A stretch of DNA of 64,000 bases from positions 660,947,501 to 661,011,500 of the forward strand of contig CM057456.1 in the NCBI GenBank assembly GCA_016271365.2, written 5' to 3'. This stretch comes from Neoceratodus forsteri. Taxonomy: Eukaryota > Chordata > Ceratodontiformes > Ceratodontidae. This document shows, in pieces, positions 21,269 to 32,542 of this stretch. Under the pieces are notes generated by a model. It made no database searches. It was not told the origin of the DNA and was given only the letters and a program-made list of their open reading frames with translations. How positions within the stretch are numbered: position 1 is the stretch's first letter; the number at the start of each line of letters is the position of its first letter. Position numbers and translations under genes: made by a program.

Positions 21269-22700
21269 GTTGGTGCAGAATAACCTCAGATCAGTGGTTC
21301 TGCGTTTAGTGGAATGGGGTACACATAGAATTTTTAGAGATTCCACCAGACAATTCTCCAGTCCCCTCCCATTACCCTCAGACCCATCTCGCCCTTTTTC
21401 AAGAAGAGGTCCAAGCACTCCTGTGAAAACAGTCCATAGAACCTGTCCCACCAGTGCAGCGAGGGAAGGGGTTCTACTTGCATTTCTTTCTGATAACAAA
21501 GAAAACGGGAGACCTGTGTCCCATCCTGGACCTCAGCCACCTGAACCAGTTCGGTTCATAGGATACAAATGGTTCAGGATGGTCACTCTTCTCGGTCTTC
21601 TCCCCTTACTTCATCAGGAGGATTGGCTTTGTTCACTGGACATGCAGGACGCTTATCTTCACATCCTGGTGTTTCCACCCCACAGGAGGTTCCTTTGCCT
21701 CAGCTTCCAAGGAAACCACTACCAGTTTCGGCCTCTGCCATTTGGCCTGTCCTTGGTCCCACAAGTCTTAACAACATGCCTCGCAGTAGTGGCAGCAGCC
21801 TTAAAGAGGGAAGGTCATTATGTCTTCCCTTACCTAGACAACTGGCTTCAGACAGCTCCCACCAAGGAGCTGTTGCTCAGAACCATGGAGGTCACTTTCT
21901 GCCTGTTTTGGGACCTGGGGATAATTCTCTCAACCTCCCCAAGGCCAAGCTAAAGACTTCAATACATAGGGGTAATCTTGGACACCTCCCAAGGCAAAGC
22001 TTTTCTTCCCCCAGACAGGACAGAATGCCTTCAGGCACATGCTCAACTGGTCTCTTCATCTTGCCAAGTTCTAGACAGAACATTTCTCAGGCTACTGGGA
22101 CACATGGTAGCAGCCATTGCAACAGTGCCCCTGCTTGTCTGCACATGAGGGTAGCCCAATAGAACCTTTGGTCTAATGGGATCAGCGCACAGATGATTTG
22201 GAACGACTGGTGTTGGTCTCCAACTCGATGTGACAGACCTTGACGTGGTGATTGGTCCTTGCCAGTCTCTCCAAGGGGATCCACTTCCAGTTGGAGTCAC
22301 CGCAACAGATCCTGACTACAGACGTGTCCGGACAGGGCTGGGGTGCCCGCCTGGCAGACTCTCAGACTCGGGGGGGGGGCAGGTCCCCTCTGGAGCAGCA
22401 TCTCTACATCAGTGTTCTAGAGATGCGGAAGATCCTATATGTTCTAAAGGCCTTTCAGACGAACCTACTCCCAGGTCCTCTCTTGATCCAGATGGACAAC
22501 GTCAGTGGCCTTTTAAATAAACAAGCAGGGGGGTACCTATTCTTACCCCCTCTGCAGGGAGGCCATGAGAGTTTGGTATTGGGCCATAGAGCATCACTTG
22601 GACCTGACTGCTGTGCATGTTCCAGGCATTCAGGATGCCTTTGCCCACAGCCTAAGCCGTTCCTGGTCCAAGGCACACTAGTGGGAACTTCTTCCCTCAG
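21060..22700 (+). pseudogene. DIRS-A reverse transcriptase and RNase H
   Basis: Blocks in order are RLVEWGTHRIF, DWLCSLDMQDAYLHILV, RFLCLSFQGNHYQFRPLPFG, VFPYLDNWLQ, then the RNase H part with TDVSGQGWGA, LEMRKILYVLKAF and IQMDNVSGLLNKQ. This is a DIRS reverse transcriptase. Its active site is YLDN instead of YLDD at about 21830-21845. A (CT)n run at 21234-21266 has expanded inside the conserved start region (normally GGRL...W). Frames change several times, so it cannot be translated. Confidence 0.88.
21234..21266. repeat. (CT)n microsatellite inside the DIRS-A reverse transcriptase
   Basis: A pure CT run of about 33 bp lies within the otherwise conserved reverse transcriptase N-terminal block. 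It encodes SLSLSL. It probably grew after the element died. Confidence 0.9.
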
Positions 22701-22925
22701 TGGTAAAAGATCTCTTCAACAGGTGGGGCCATCCTGAGTTGGACCTCTTTGCATCCCCATCCAATGCAAAACTACCCAGTTTCTGCTTGCTAGATCCAGG
22801 GCCTGGTGTTTTCTGATGAGACGCATTGTCCCTCTCCTGGACAGGGAGGTTTCTGTACACCTTCCTTCCCTTTCCATTACTGCAAAGGGTACTTCTCAAG
22901 TTGCAGCCAGAGGGGGCAGAGATGA

Positions 22926-24702
22926 ATCTTTTTTTTTTTTTTTTCCATTTTGCAGTAGATCTTACAAAAGAAAGCATTCCTTGATTCCAGGTATAGGAAT
23001 TGTTACAAGATGTCATATTGGGTAATACAGATCCCATCTTTCTTAGTTACAACATTGGGAGGACAAATATATCCATTAAAAGTATATCGAAGTTTACCAA
23101 AATAGACTGTATGCAGCAGGACCATGGACAACCCTACCGAAAATGATTTTACTAAAGTCCAGAGAGTTCCTTCTTTTCAGAGAGGCCTTCGTCGGAAGAC
23201 ATGGCCTAGGAGTCCATGAAAATAAAAAGCTAGTTTCCCTTTTATGAAATAAATAGAGATGCCCCTCAGTTATGTTCTCAGACAATCCCCAACAATATAT
23301 TTAAACTTAGTCTATACCTTGTAAGCAAAATAGCAACAAACGCCCCAGATATTTATTATAAAGTTCAAAATTCACTCCCTTCCCAAATCTACCACAAGGT
23401 GGTAGAGCTGCCCCCAACAAGGCTGTATACATTAATAATATAGTGCTTGCAGTTAGTGTCCAACAATTTTGTTGGTATCTCCACTAACAAACTGATTTAG
23501 GATAAGCAAGAGAAGATTCTTTAAACATTTTTAAGTAATCTCAAATATTTTTAAACTGTAATGAAAACTTACCAGCATTTATCAAAATTCTCTAGTATAC
23601 ATAAACCAGGAACAGATCTTTCCTAACCAACCCTTAAGTGTAAGCCCAAGAGTCCCAGCTCATTTAAAGTTTGCCTTCGTCAGCATCTGAGTCAGAGTGT
23701 CCAGACTTTGCAAAGTCCGCTCGAATCATCTCCAGCCTATGGCCTGCATCTGCTGTATTGTTATACAAATATGTTCTCCCAGCGTAGATGATCTTCAACC
23801 TCGCTGGCATCTGTAAGGTGTGGTTGATCCCAAGCTCTCTGAGGCCTACACGAACAGCGTCAAACCCACGACGCCTCATTCTTGTGGAGTAGCTTAAGTC
23901 GGGGAAGCAATGCACCACAGAGCCGTCAGGCAGAGTAAGTGCCCTCTATGATTTAGCTTTCTGTAAAATCATATTCCTCATATGCACTCCTGTCTTTACC
24001 ACTAGTACAGTTCTGGGAAGCTCAGGATTGTTAGGCTTCCTTCTCGATGTGATCCGATAGGCCCGAGTGGTCTGAAAGTCCGTGCTCATTTTTAAGATAT
24101 CTTAAAGGAACTGGTGCATGTAGTCCACCAAATTGGCTCCTTCGACTCCTTCGGGTATGCCCAAAAGTCGGAGGTTAGAAGCGCGAACTCCGTTCTCGAG
24201 GTATTCCATCCTGGTACGAAGAAGTTTATTTTCTTTTAATACTCCATCAGTCACTATTGCTGCTTTTGAGATCATGGAGTTGAGAGCTGTATGGTTAGTT
24301 TCCAGAGCTGTGTCCTTAGTTTCCACATTGGTCAATTTGGTGTTATACTGTAGGTATCTAGTTTTTTGTCCAGTTGCTGTACTGCCTGAAGGATGGCTTG
24401 TACCTTAGTCTCCAGATTCCTGGGTTTCTTGAACGGTTGTAAACTGCTCGGTGCTCCACTGGAGGATGGCTCTGGGCCTTTCCCTCAGCCCGAATCTTTG
24501 AGTGTCATTTAGTTCTTCCCATTGTTAGATCAGCTTGAATTTGTTCCACAAGAGGCGTTAACACTGCTGTGCTCGAAATAAAGGTTTGATTCGGGGTGAA
24601 AAATAATAAAACTAAAGATTTTTCACTTTTATTGCTGTTAAGGTCTGGAGCAGCGTGAAGGGTGCCTATTCCTGTTGGCTGCAAGCCACACCACACCCCC
24701 CC
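22926..24702 (-). mobile_element. L1-like element carrying ORF1 but no ORF2
   Basis: It lies within DIRS-A between imperfect 17-bp target duplications (22913-22929 and 24703-24719, one mismatch, sharing GGGGCAGAGATGA). The poly(A) is the T run at 22929-22944. From the minus strand it contains an ORF1-like region (about 24700-23664) and then about 700 bp of non-coding 3' sequence, with no endonuclease or reverse transcriptase. The architecture resembles mammalian half-L1 (HAL1) elements. An internal deletion of one full L1 copy is the alternative. Confidence 0.8.
23664..24700 (-). pseudogene. L1-like ORF1 (RNA-binding protein)
   Basis: A coiled-coil region (VLKENKLLRTRMEYLEN) runs into NGVRASNLRLLGIPEGVEG, the start of the L1 ORF1p RRM domain. 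A C-terminal part follows with VVHCFPDLSYSTRMRRRG and RVGLRELGINHTLQMPARL, ending in a Asp/Ser-rich tail. L1 ORF1p forms trimers and binds its RNA. Two frameshifts or stops separate the N-terminal, middle and C-terminal parts. A related fragment lies at 52240-52657 (LENEVRASNLCLVGVPE). Confidence 0.78.
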
Positions 24703-24739
24703 GGGGCAGAGATGATTCTAATAGCCCCTTCCTTACTGG

Positions 24740-25910
24740 CCACATCAGATATGATTTCCAACAACTAGCAGTGGAACCTCTGATTCCCCTGCCTCTGTGC
24801 TCCGATTTCCTTTCCCAGGAACAGGGCATTCTGGTCCACCCGGACCACAGGTTGCTGCACCTTCACAAATGGCTCCTGCAGACTTAGCAGTTGCCCGATT
24901 TTGGCTATAGCCCCGGGTGGCAGACATTCTAATGGCAGCCAGGAAGCATTCCACGAGAGCCACTTATGTTATGAAAGGGAAGCAGTTCTTTATATGGGCC
25001 ACCACTCATCACCTAGATCCCTTTACTTGACCGGAGAATCTCATTCTTGAGTACCTCCTTTCCCTATCCGATTCAGGCTTGAGTTACTCCTCGATTAAGG
25101 TACACTTATCCGCCATCTCTGCATACCATGCACCCATAGCAGGCAAAAGTCTCTTGCCCAGCTAGACCTCTTCCGCACTTTCTTACGGGGCATACTGCAT
25201 CTAAAACCTCCCATCCGGCACCCTGTTCCCCCCGGGATCTTTTGTTCATTTTAGAAAAGCTTACTTTGCCTCCCTTTGAGCCTGCCGCAAGGTGCGAGTT
25301 ATGCTTTCTATCTTGGAAAGTGTTCTTTTTAGTTGCTATCACTTCTGCTCGAAGAATTTCTGAGTTTCAGGCTCTGATGTGCAAAGAGCCTTATTTAGTT
25401 TTCTTAAGGACAGGGTGTCCTTAAGAACCAATCCTAAGTTTCTTTCTAAGGTGGTGTCTGAGTTTACGCTGAATCAGGACATCCACCTGCCTGTGTATTA
25501 TCCAGAGTATTCGAATCAAGGAGAGGCCCTGCTGTATACTCTGGATGTCCACTGGGTGCTTCGCTATTATCTGGACCACACCCAAGCCCTTAGAAAAACT
25601 GATCGGTTATTCATTTCATTCACCCCGAGGAAAGAAAGGGGGTCCTGTTTCAAAATTATGTTTATTCAAATGGTTAGTTAATTGCATTGTTTATTGTTAC
25701 CGTAAATATGAAAAGCCTTTACCAGGACTGGTTAAAGGTCCTTCTACCAGGGGCATGGCTGCTTTGTTTGCCTCCTTTTGAAATGTGTCCATTGCCGACA
25801 TTTGTACAACGGCTACTTAGAATTCTGTCCACACTTTCATCTGACATTACAGTCTGGACATTGCATCTAGACACAGGGCAGGTTTTGGACTGACAGTCCT
25901 GCAGGGCCTG
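24740..25910 (+). pseudogene. DIRS-A tyrosine recombinase
   Basis: The frames contain FLVAITSARRISEFQALMCKEP, LRTNPKFLSKVVSEF, TDRLFISF, GPSTRGMAALFASF and, after a stop, HYSLDIAS. This is the DIRS YR recombinase, which inserts the circular DNA intermediate. The box II H-x-x-R appears as P-x-x-R (GPSTRG), so the His is lost. The arginine and the final Tyr (HYSLD) are kept. Stops and frameshifts make it inactive. Confidence 0.85.
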
Positions 25911-25984
25911 CTGTCTTGAGAGCCTTACGCTGATTTCTGCCTTCTCACAGCTGACCGAGGTCAGTCCTTTCACTGCTTGGGACT

Positions 25985-26094
25985 CAGTCCTAATGGTGTA
26001 ACCTGCTGTAAGAGCCCCCTCAAAGTGAGATAGTACAGTTACATAAGAACTTAACCGTAACAATAGATCTTCAAGAGGAGCTCTTGCAGCAGGT
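25985..26094. repeat. DIRS-A internal complementary region
   Basis: Bases 25985-26034 are the near reverse complement of the element's left end, and 26035-26094 of its right end. The joint reads GATAGT followed by ACAGTTAC. In the DIRS model this region serves as the splint for circularising the cDNA. Confidence 0.88.
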
Positions 26095-26221
26095 GCTGCT
26101 TTCCCTCCCTCCATCCCCCTGGTGACTGCTTCTCCATCACTGTTACCTTTCTTTCCTTAGTGTAGAGGAACCTCCTCAGTTCTCCAGTTTCAGTATACAC
26201 TTGGGTCTCTGGTGGGAGAAC

Positions 26222-26409
26222 TGAGTTAGGGCTGGGGGACCGCTCCTTTTATACCATAGGTGGTCGTTGGGGGCTGGCCACTGTATAGTGCTAGATAGAA
26301 GTTTTCTGTGGGGTTCTGGTGCTTGCTGGCTTCAGTCCTAATGGTGTAACCTGCTGCAAGAGCTTCATGCAAAGATCTACTGTTACGGTAAGTTCTTGCG
26401 TAACTGTAC
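26222..26409 (-). repeat. DIRS-A right inverted terminal repeat
   Basis: Reverse complement of the left repeat over about 150 bp. The outer 46 bp (26364-26409) are unique and are mirrored in the internal complementary region. It contains the inverted TATA box. Confidence 0.88.
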
Positions 26410-26660
26410 GTTTTGTGGAGTAGTTACCACGAAGACCACAGACAAATTGGTTTCTTAAGGTGCCATTGAGGAATTATCTGTATTCACAAGAGGTTACCAG
26501 ATTTTTCAGGGTGATTACTAAGTCAGCATTAGACTCTCCCTCTCTTTGGAAGCGGTGGTGGAATCGATAGCACTCCTGTATCACAGTTGGTTTGGGTCTG
26601 TAGTGCTTGTAAGAGTGTGCCCTTAAGTTGTGCCCTCTTTACGAATCTGTTGCCACAAGA
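26410..26660 (-). pseudogene. Ty3/gypsy gag fragment on the far side of DIRS-A
   Basis: On the minus strand, 26410-26460 reads LRNQFVCGLRGNYSTK, the conserved gag segment LRDxFVCGL of vertebrate Ty3/gypsy elements. The expected next residues (LLTKP) lie on the other side of DIRS-A at 17878, so the DIRS inserted into this gag. Upstream frames to about 26660 are degraded. Confidence 0.75.
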
Positions 26661-27790
26661 CTCTTAAGCTAAGTGAACATGCAAGGCATAAAATAAGCAG
26701 GTTCACATAGCAATTTGCTACCCAAAAAACACTTTTTGCTAATCAAATTCAGCCTTGATGAGCAGAAGTTACTAATCAACTGAATTAACCACTTTCAGTA
26801 TTAATACTGTCTTGCAATTGTGGTAAAAAGTACAGAACTTCAGAAATTGTTCTTGCAGTTTTTCACTTTTCCACACAATTGCCCTCTTCTGGACTATGTC
26901 TTATAGATAAAAATAACCATTCTCTGAATTTGCTCCTCAAACCTGGCTGGACGATAATCAAAATGATGTTGATTGGCAAAGACGGCTAATCGGGTTTCCA
27001 AAACTAATTAATTTATGCCTTGACATGAGGGCTGGTAGGATGGACTGGAAGACGGCCTGTCATACATTGTTCTGCTCCAGATTTTTTCACTGACAGCCAT
27101 TACTTGACCATTTTCACAGACCTGTCAAAGTGTTACTTTCATGAAATTCTGGTACTTGTCCCTGCAATGCCATTTGGGCAGGCAAGTAATACGGTACAGT
27201 TGCTAGAGGTGTGTAGTTGGGCTTTAACTGTGTGTGCTGGGCATTTTGTCCCTTTTATGCATGTTGCACAGTTGTGCTGTTCTAGCTTCCTCCAGAAGAT
27301 GGTAGTACTTGTGTTAGATTATATGGTAATGAAGCAGCCCTGCCGCTGTTTAGTCCTCAGCCAGAGATGGCCTGAGGCAGAGTTTGCACCTTTTTGTTTT
27401 GCCTTGGTCAGTGGGGGACAGCCAATGGTTTCAGTTCCAAATCTTTTGTTCCCAAAGCCAGATACTGTATGCTGAAAAATTCAGTTAAGTTGAAAAGTAA
27501 AGTTGGCTTGTAAACTTTTTTTTGTTGTTGTTGGGGATCCCCATCCCTAGAAATTTCAGTAAGCCACGGGGAAGATTATCAGTTGTAGGCAATGCAAGCA
27601 GGCTGGGTGTGTCCTTATCAAGAGGAGGTCTGACAAACTCAGTGCGATTTCTACCGTTTAGTTTATTAAAAAAATTAGGGCTTACTGGGCAACTGTATGG
27701 ATGCTGCACCCGTGGATTCTTTCTTTTACCTCATCGCCACTGTATTATAGTGTATGGTAGAATGCTGTTCCACATGGAAATCCTTGCCTG
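26661..27790. other. unassigned non-coding DNA
   Basis: A/T-rich. No domain-bearing frame. The phrase GCTAATCAAATTCAGC near 26740 resembles inner sequence of the TIR element at 50077, which may indicate another fragment of that family. Confidence 0.4.
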
Positions 27791-27797
27791 GAACAGC

Positions 27798-27871
27798 GTT
27801 GTTGTGCTGCACTTGGTGCGTCATGATGATGTTGTGCTGCACCGAGTACGTCACTAGTGCAGCACAACAAC
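27798..27871. repeat. hairpin with 15-bp perfect arms and a nested direct repeat
   Basis: GTTGTTGTGCTGCAC (27798-27812) is the exact reverse complement of 27857-27871. The core GTTGTGCTGCAC is also directly repeated at 27831-27842. A T run of about 28 bases follows at 27963-27990. Confidence 0.7.
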
Positions 27872-28050
27872 ATTGAACGTGGTCGCGCATGCGCAATTGA
27901 GCGGGCCGCGGTGAGGAAATAAGCGATGTTGGAACAAACCGACACAGCTGCCAAAGTAAGCCCTTTTTTTTTTTTTTTTTTTTTTTTTTGGGGAGACCTG
28001 TTTGGGGATCAAGGAGTGCCGCTTGTGGTTGCCCAGACACTATAAAAGAT

Positions 28051-28203
28051 TGAGTATGAGCAATCATACACAAACAAGGCAGTTTTACGACCTCAGGGTT
28101 TCCGTGGTAACGGACCTCTCAAGCTGCGCTCTCAAGGTCTCTGGTTACCACAGAAACCTCTCGTCTGTACAGCTGCCTTGTTGTGTATGATTGCTCATAC
28201 ACA
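28051..28203. mobile_element. 153-bp foldback element
   Basis: The arms start GAGTATGAGCAATCATACAC and end with its complement, with about 70 bp per arm and moderate mismatch in the middle (GGTTTCCGTGGTAAC against its complement). The ends are strong and the loop short, as in a foldback MITE. No flanking duplication identified. Confidence 0.7.
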
Positions 28204-28209
28204 GTCCTC

Positions 28210-30090
28210 TATATTCTTGTTAAGAAGAACAGACTGACACAGACAAAGGGAGCTGTTTGTATGTGGCCATGTTGAGCAAAGGCAGAATGCACAGAAACCA
28301 AGGCAATAGGGTCTGAGCATGACAGGAAACTATAAGGACTCCAAACTGCTCACTAGAGGACTACAAATAAGATGGCTGCCAAGAACTTCTTAAGGTTAGT
28401 GCTGCATCTACTACACAAAACAGTGATTGTTATTTGCTCGGCTTCTCTCTCATAGTAGCGTCCTCAATCACTGCCTATGGCATATGATTGACTGACTGGA
28501 TTTGGGCACTTTTCGGGTGGGCAATTGAGTCAGTTAGAGAGTATTGGCCCGCCTCGAATTCATGGATTGAAGGTCGGGAGGTTGACACATTTTAAATAAG
28601 AGTGTTGGAGGGACTGGGGATGGTCTAGTTAGGAAAGAGGAGTCATCATAACATAATGTTGTGGGTCCTGGCACAGTCACAGCCAGGAACCAACTTGTTT
28701 TTGTATTTATTCACACTGTCTAGTACAGTGTGATCTGGAGGTTGGATGATGGGAAATGACTAAAGTGGGGGAGAGGGTGACATAGGGCTACAGTAGATTT
28801 TTTTTTTTTTTTTTAAATATTTGCCCCAATACCCCCCCACCCCCGAACACTACAAATAGTAAAATCTATTCAATATTTTGTCATGAGTACGCAGGGCCCT
28901 GTTATTTGTGAAATAATATTAAAGGTATGCACACCCCTATGCAGTACCATAAAGCAAATCCAGTGTACCATTCCCCCAAAGGCGCTCAACAATGTCCTTA
29001 CTCTTTCTTCATTCCATTGTTTTAAAATGGGTTCTTTGTTTCATACATCAGCTGAGGTGTTTGCAAGTCAGGCCACTGAAGACAAGGTGACCCCTTCATA
29101 GTTCAAAAACCAATTCTTATTGTTCTTAACACGTTAATATGACCTGTGATTGGCCGGCTTTTTTGAGCAACTGCTGTGGCGTGGAGGAATTATGCACACC
29201 AAATTTTTTTTTTTTTTGTTTGTTTCTGATATTGGCAGTACACCAGTGGCACTCCTAGAAAACGGACCTTTATAAGAAATGCGATTTAAAACTGAGCGAA
29301 TGAGCCAGGGTTGAACTTGCTATAGCCTTGATTGCCAGATTGTGCTGCATGACCACATTTAAATGACTAAAAGTTAGAATGGTACAGAAATAAATTAGAT
29401 TGTGGAGCAAGCATGCTTAAACGCATTAAACACCACACCAGAGAACAGGCTAGAGGAGCACAGAATGGGGAGTGTGTAGTAGAGGAGCTTTAGTAAATAT
29501 CAGGAATGTATGAAATCACCTCTATAGTGCAGTAGAGACCGCTAACCCAAAAGTTTCTGGCCCCAGATTAGACTCCTGCCCTTTATATATTTCTGTATCC
29601 AGTACATACCCAATTGTAATACTGTACTTTGTGTTGGAAACATTCATCGTTTGCACTCTTTAGGGCAATACAATCCCACCATGGTGACTTGCTGTTATTT
29701 TTTTTGTCATTTTATTCGTTATGTTTTGGCAGTAACAACACTCTGAGATGTGACATTTCATTCCCAGGTGTGTTCTGGCAGAAGGTTACTTGGACCTGTT
29801 TTACTGACCAGAATTGTTGACCTGGACAGCAGAGAAAATCTCCTACTCTTAAAGGAGAACTGCATGGAGAGACAAAGCCCTGACCGCTGCACAGATCGGG
29901 ACTTCACCTTTCCAATCCACCCTGCAAACTCCAGATTAAATAAACAGTCTTTACCTCATCACTCGTAAAATTATGTAAAAGCTCCGGTGCAGCCAGCATT
30001 TTGACCATGGCACTCTTGGGGAAACAACTGGATCTCGTGGATAGTCCTGCAAGATGGTGACGTGGTATTACCCTGGCATTAATAGTATCC
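28210..30090. other. unassigned non-coding DNA
   Basis: A T run at 28799-28814, a C-rich patch near 28830 and a T run near 29206. No frame has a recognisable domain, and I see no clear element. Confidence 0.45.
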
Positions 30091-30093
30091 TAT

Positions 30094-30240
30094 GTACAGA
30101 AGTACAAGTGTATATATTTTTAGATACCGATTGCGTTTTGCTGAATTTGCCAGTATTCCATGGTATGCCTGCCAGCCATGGAATGATGACAAATTCAGTA
30201 AACCCGCAAACATCTAAACAATATATGTGACCTTCTGTAC
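30094..30240. mobile_element. 147-bp foldback element
   Basis: Left arm GTACAGAAG...TTCCATGG and right arm CCATGGAA...CTTCTGTAC are reverse complements over about 67 bp with several mismatches. The loop is about 12 bp and the outer 9 bp pair perfectly. Confidence 0.7.
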
Positions 30241-30244
30241 AAAT

Positions 30245-31760
30245 TCAATGTCTCGAGGTAACTGTCGTCGTCTGCGGGGCATATCGAGATCGTTGTTCCC
30301 AGGCGCCATGGTCGGGTATAGCTGCGCAAGCTTTACGCCGAACACAAGTGAGGCGTGTCTGATGTTTGGAGATCGGGTAAAACCTCGATCTGTGCGGTGT
30401 TGAACTTCATCTCTTCCAGTACATCTCCTTTAATGTAAGTGCCAAGGGATCATTAACTTACACCAGAATTAGGCAAAAGGAACCTCTGCTGAACAACATT
30501 TCATCTAAAAGATGGCACCTTAGCAGTACAGCCCCCTCAGTGCTGTACTGTAGTGTCAGTACTGGCTAATATAAAATGGCAGGTAAAAAATATGCTTTCT
30601 GATTGGTTGCTACCCATGCATTAGCAGTGTCTAATGCACAGCTAACAACGTCAGGCACCTACAGCCCCACTACAGAAAATGGGTATCCTTAAGCCAAATG
30701 AAATGCAGAGTTTTGAAAATGTACCATTTTTCTCCAGTAGCCACACACTAGCTCAAAACTGTCCTAACTCTCATTTATTTGCTATGGTGGTACCCATCTT
30801 AAATTTTGGAGCAGCTTCTAATATTCCTGCCACCAGAACTGCTGATAAATGAAGCTCCAAAATCATCAAGAGTACCAGAAACCACGACCGTCATTGAGGA
30901 AACCATGGCTATTTGTTATTAAACTGCAGTGAGCAAGCGCTTTCCTGATCTAACGACCAAGCAGCTCAGTACTATAGAGGGCCAGAAAAGCGAGCAGAAC
31001 ACAGTAAAATCCACAAAATGGGCATTATGTGTATTTAGTCAGTAAGCCACTTCGAAAAGTGTCACAGTAGATTGGCAGAGTGACCAAGTACCAAGAGCCT
31101 GAGTGAGACCTTCTGACGGTTTTACATACAGGCTCAAATGTCTGAGGGGAAAAAGTAAGGGCTCGGCAGGTTTTGCAGCCTCAGGACCACGCTGAACCAC
31201 CACTTGGTATCTGCAACCATGGGCCGCATGATAAATATAATGAGCAGACCCAGGGTTCACATCTTCCGACAACGTGTTTTCTGCTATAATGAAGGGGAAA
31301 AAACATACAGCGCAGCACTACGACCCAGTCAGCAAAACAGACGTACACAAGCTCAGAAACTCCCCAGTCCTGTCCCCTGATACTGTGCCTGCTTAGTCCG
31401 CAAGGTGTGGGCTGATCTACAACTTTTCATGGCCAGTTGTGGCAGGGAGGTGCTGCGCCAACTGACACCCTCAAGTTTTGTAATAAAAAGACATGAAAAC
31501 TATATAAAATAGATGACCTTGTCACTTTTTCATGAAATGACAAACACAATAACCCAGCAGTCCCACCATGGATTTATGTTTGCGATGCCAGGGACTCCAC
31601 TATGTCCAGTGAGCAGCATTAAAAAGTACCAGAGCAAGATAACAGTAGTAAATTAATATTTATTTAAATCTGAATAACTTTGTCAGTGTTTTTCTTTAAT
31701 GTTATTTAAAGTGCCATTTTATAAGTGCAATAAAACACTCGAGGTGGGTGTGTGTGTGTG
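30245..31760. other. unassigned non-coding DNA, with (TG)n at its right edge
   Basis: No domain-bearing frame. A (TG)n run occupies about 31747-31774 and merges with the next hairpin. Confidence 0.45.
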
Positions 31761-31767
31761 TGTGTGT

Positions 31768-31879
31768 GTGTGTGGATTAGACACTTCTAATGCACGACCG
31801 GGGACGTATGCCACTCAGCCTGAGACCTCAAACCTCACAACGCCCCTGGCCATGTGCTAGAAGTGTCTAATGCACACAC
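31768..31879. repeat. 112-bp hairpin with 39-bp arms
   Basis: Arms 31768-31806 and 31841-31879 are reverse complements with few mismatches (core ATTAGACACTTCTA). One arm is fused to a (TG)n microsatellite, which suggests repeat growth from the element end. Confidence 0.65.
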
Positions 31880-31884
31880 TCTCA

Positions 31885-32540
31885 TGTCTTATTGCTTACT
31901 TAGTTCAAGTTCCTTGTATGGGACTATAACCCATGACCTTGCAATCTTCCAGCCCCAGAGGCAAACATGCAACCAACCAATTCACTGATGCTGCTTATAT
32001 GCAAATTCTGTCTTATTTGCTGTTTGTGAGCCTCTCCTCCAGCTGTGATCAGTTTTGGCATAGACCACTTGATAAAGGTGATTATATTAGCATTCTTGGT
32101 ATTTTTCTGGAAATTCTCTGGGTGGGTTGATAGATTCTTTTCAGCCAGAATTGTTCTCTTTCCCCTTGGTGATGCCACCTCCTCCTCCTCCTCTGAGACT
32201 GTTCTTACTCAGAATCTTCCAAAGCTTTACCCCAAAAATATACTGTACTAGTAGTAGCATCTCCTTGCCTTCACACTGCAACTATTAGACACCTGCACGT
32301 ACTTCAGTGCCACGCAGATCAGCACTGTAATTCAAAGGAAAACACCATTTTATCAGCAAGAACTCTGATGGAATGTAAACACCAGAGCCCTCTCTAGAAA
32401 CATTATAATGTGCAATACATAGTGAAGCTAAAATACTCTTGAAATTTGACTAGCTTGATGAAAAACTTTAACACCATGGGCCTGGAGCCACAATGAAGCA
32501 ATGGAGACTGTGTTGTCACATTCACCCTCAAACTGATAAC
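31885..32540. other. unassigned non-coding DNA
   Basis: No recognisable coding or repeat feature. Confidence 0.4.
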
Positions 32541-32542
32541 TT

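Larger units (their letters stand above)
22700..24860 (+). pseudogene. DIRS-A methyltransferase-like domain, split by an L1-like insertion
   Basis: Before the insertion the frame reads LDLFASPSNAKLP and then RFLYTFLPFPLLQRV. After the insertion the same frame continues with EMILIAPSLLAT, the D/S-P-P-W-type end of the domain found in DIRS1-like elements. The role of this domain is unknown; its name comes from similarity to phage DNA adenine methyltransferases. The reading frame joins exactly across the insertion if the duplicated target bases are removed once. Confidence 0.75.
17879..26409 (+). mobile_element. DIRS retroelement with complete ends (DIRS-A)
   Basis: Order on the plus strand: left inverted terminal repeat, gag, reverse transcriptase, RNase H, methyltransferase-like domain, tyrosine recombinase, internal complementary region, right inverted terminal repeat. 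About 150 bp of the two terminal repeats match each other in inverted orientation, while the outermost 19 bp (left) and ~46 bp (right) differ. The internal complementary region at 25985-26094 is complementary to both outer ends joined together, which is the diagnostic DIRS layout. The element sits in a gypsy gag without a target duplication, as expected for recombinase insertion. Total 8.5 kb includes two later insertions. Confidence 0.92.
13976..26660 (-). mobile_element. Ty3/gypsy retrotransposon remnant split by three insertions
   Basis: Reading the minus strand, gag lies at about 26660-26410 and continues at 17878. Zinc knuckle and protease follow at 17600-17330, reverse transcriptase at 15800-14950, and RNase H at 14950-14565 with a tail at 14013-13976. 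The breaks are filled by DIRS-A (17879-26409), an L2-like LINE (15801-17045) and a SINE (14028-14554). No LTR or integrase was found, so both ends are missing or unrecognised. The gag continues in sense across the DIRS insertion, and the RNase H across the SINE, which shows the gypsy copy is the oldest layer. Confidence 0.82.
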
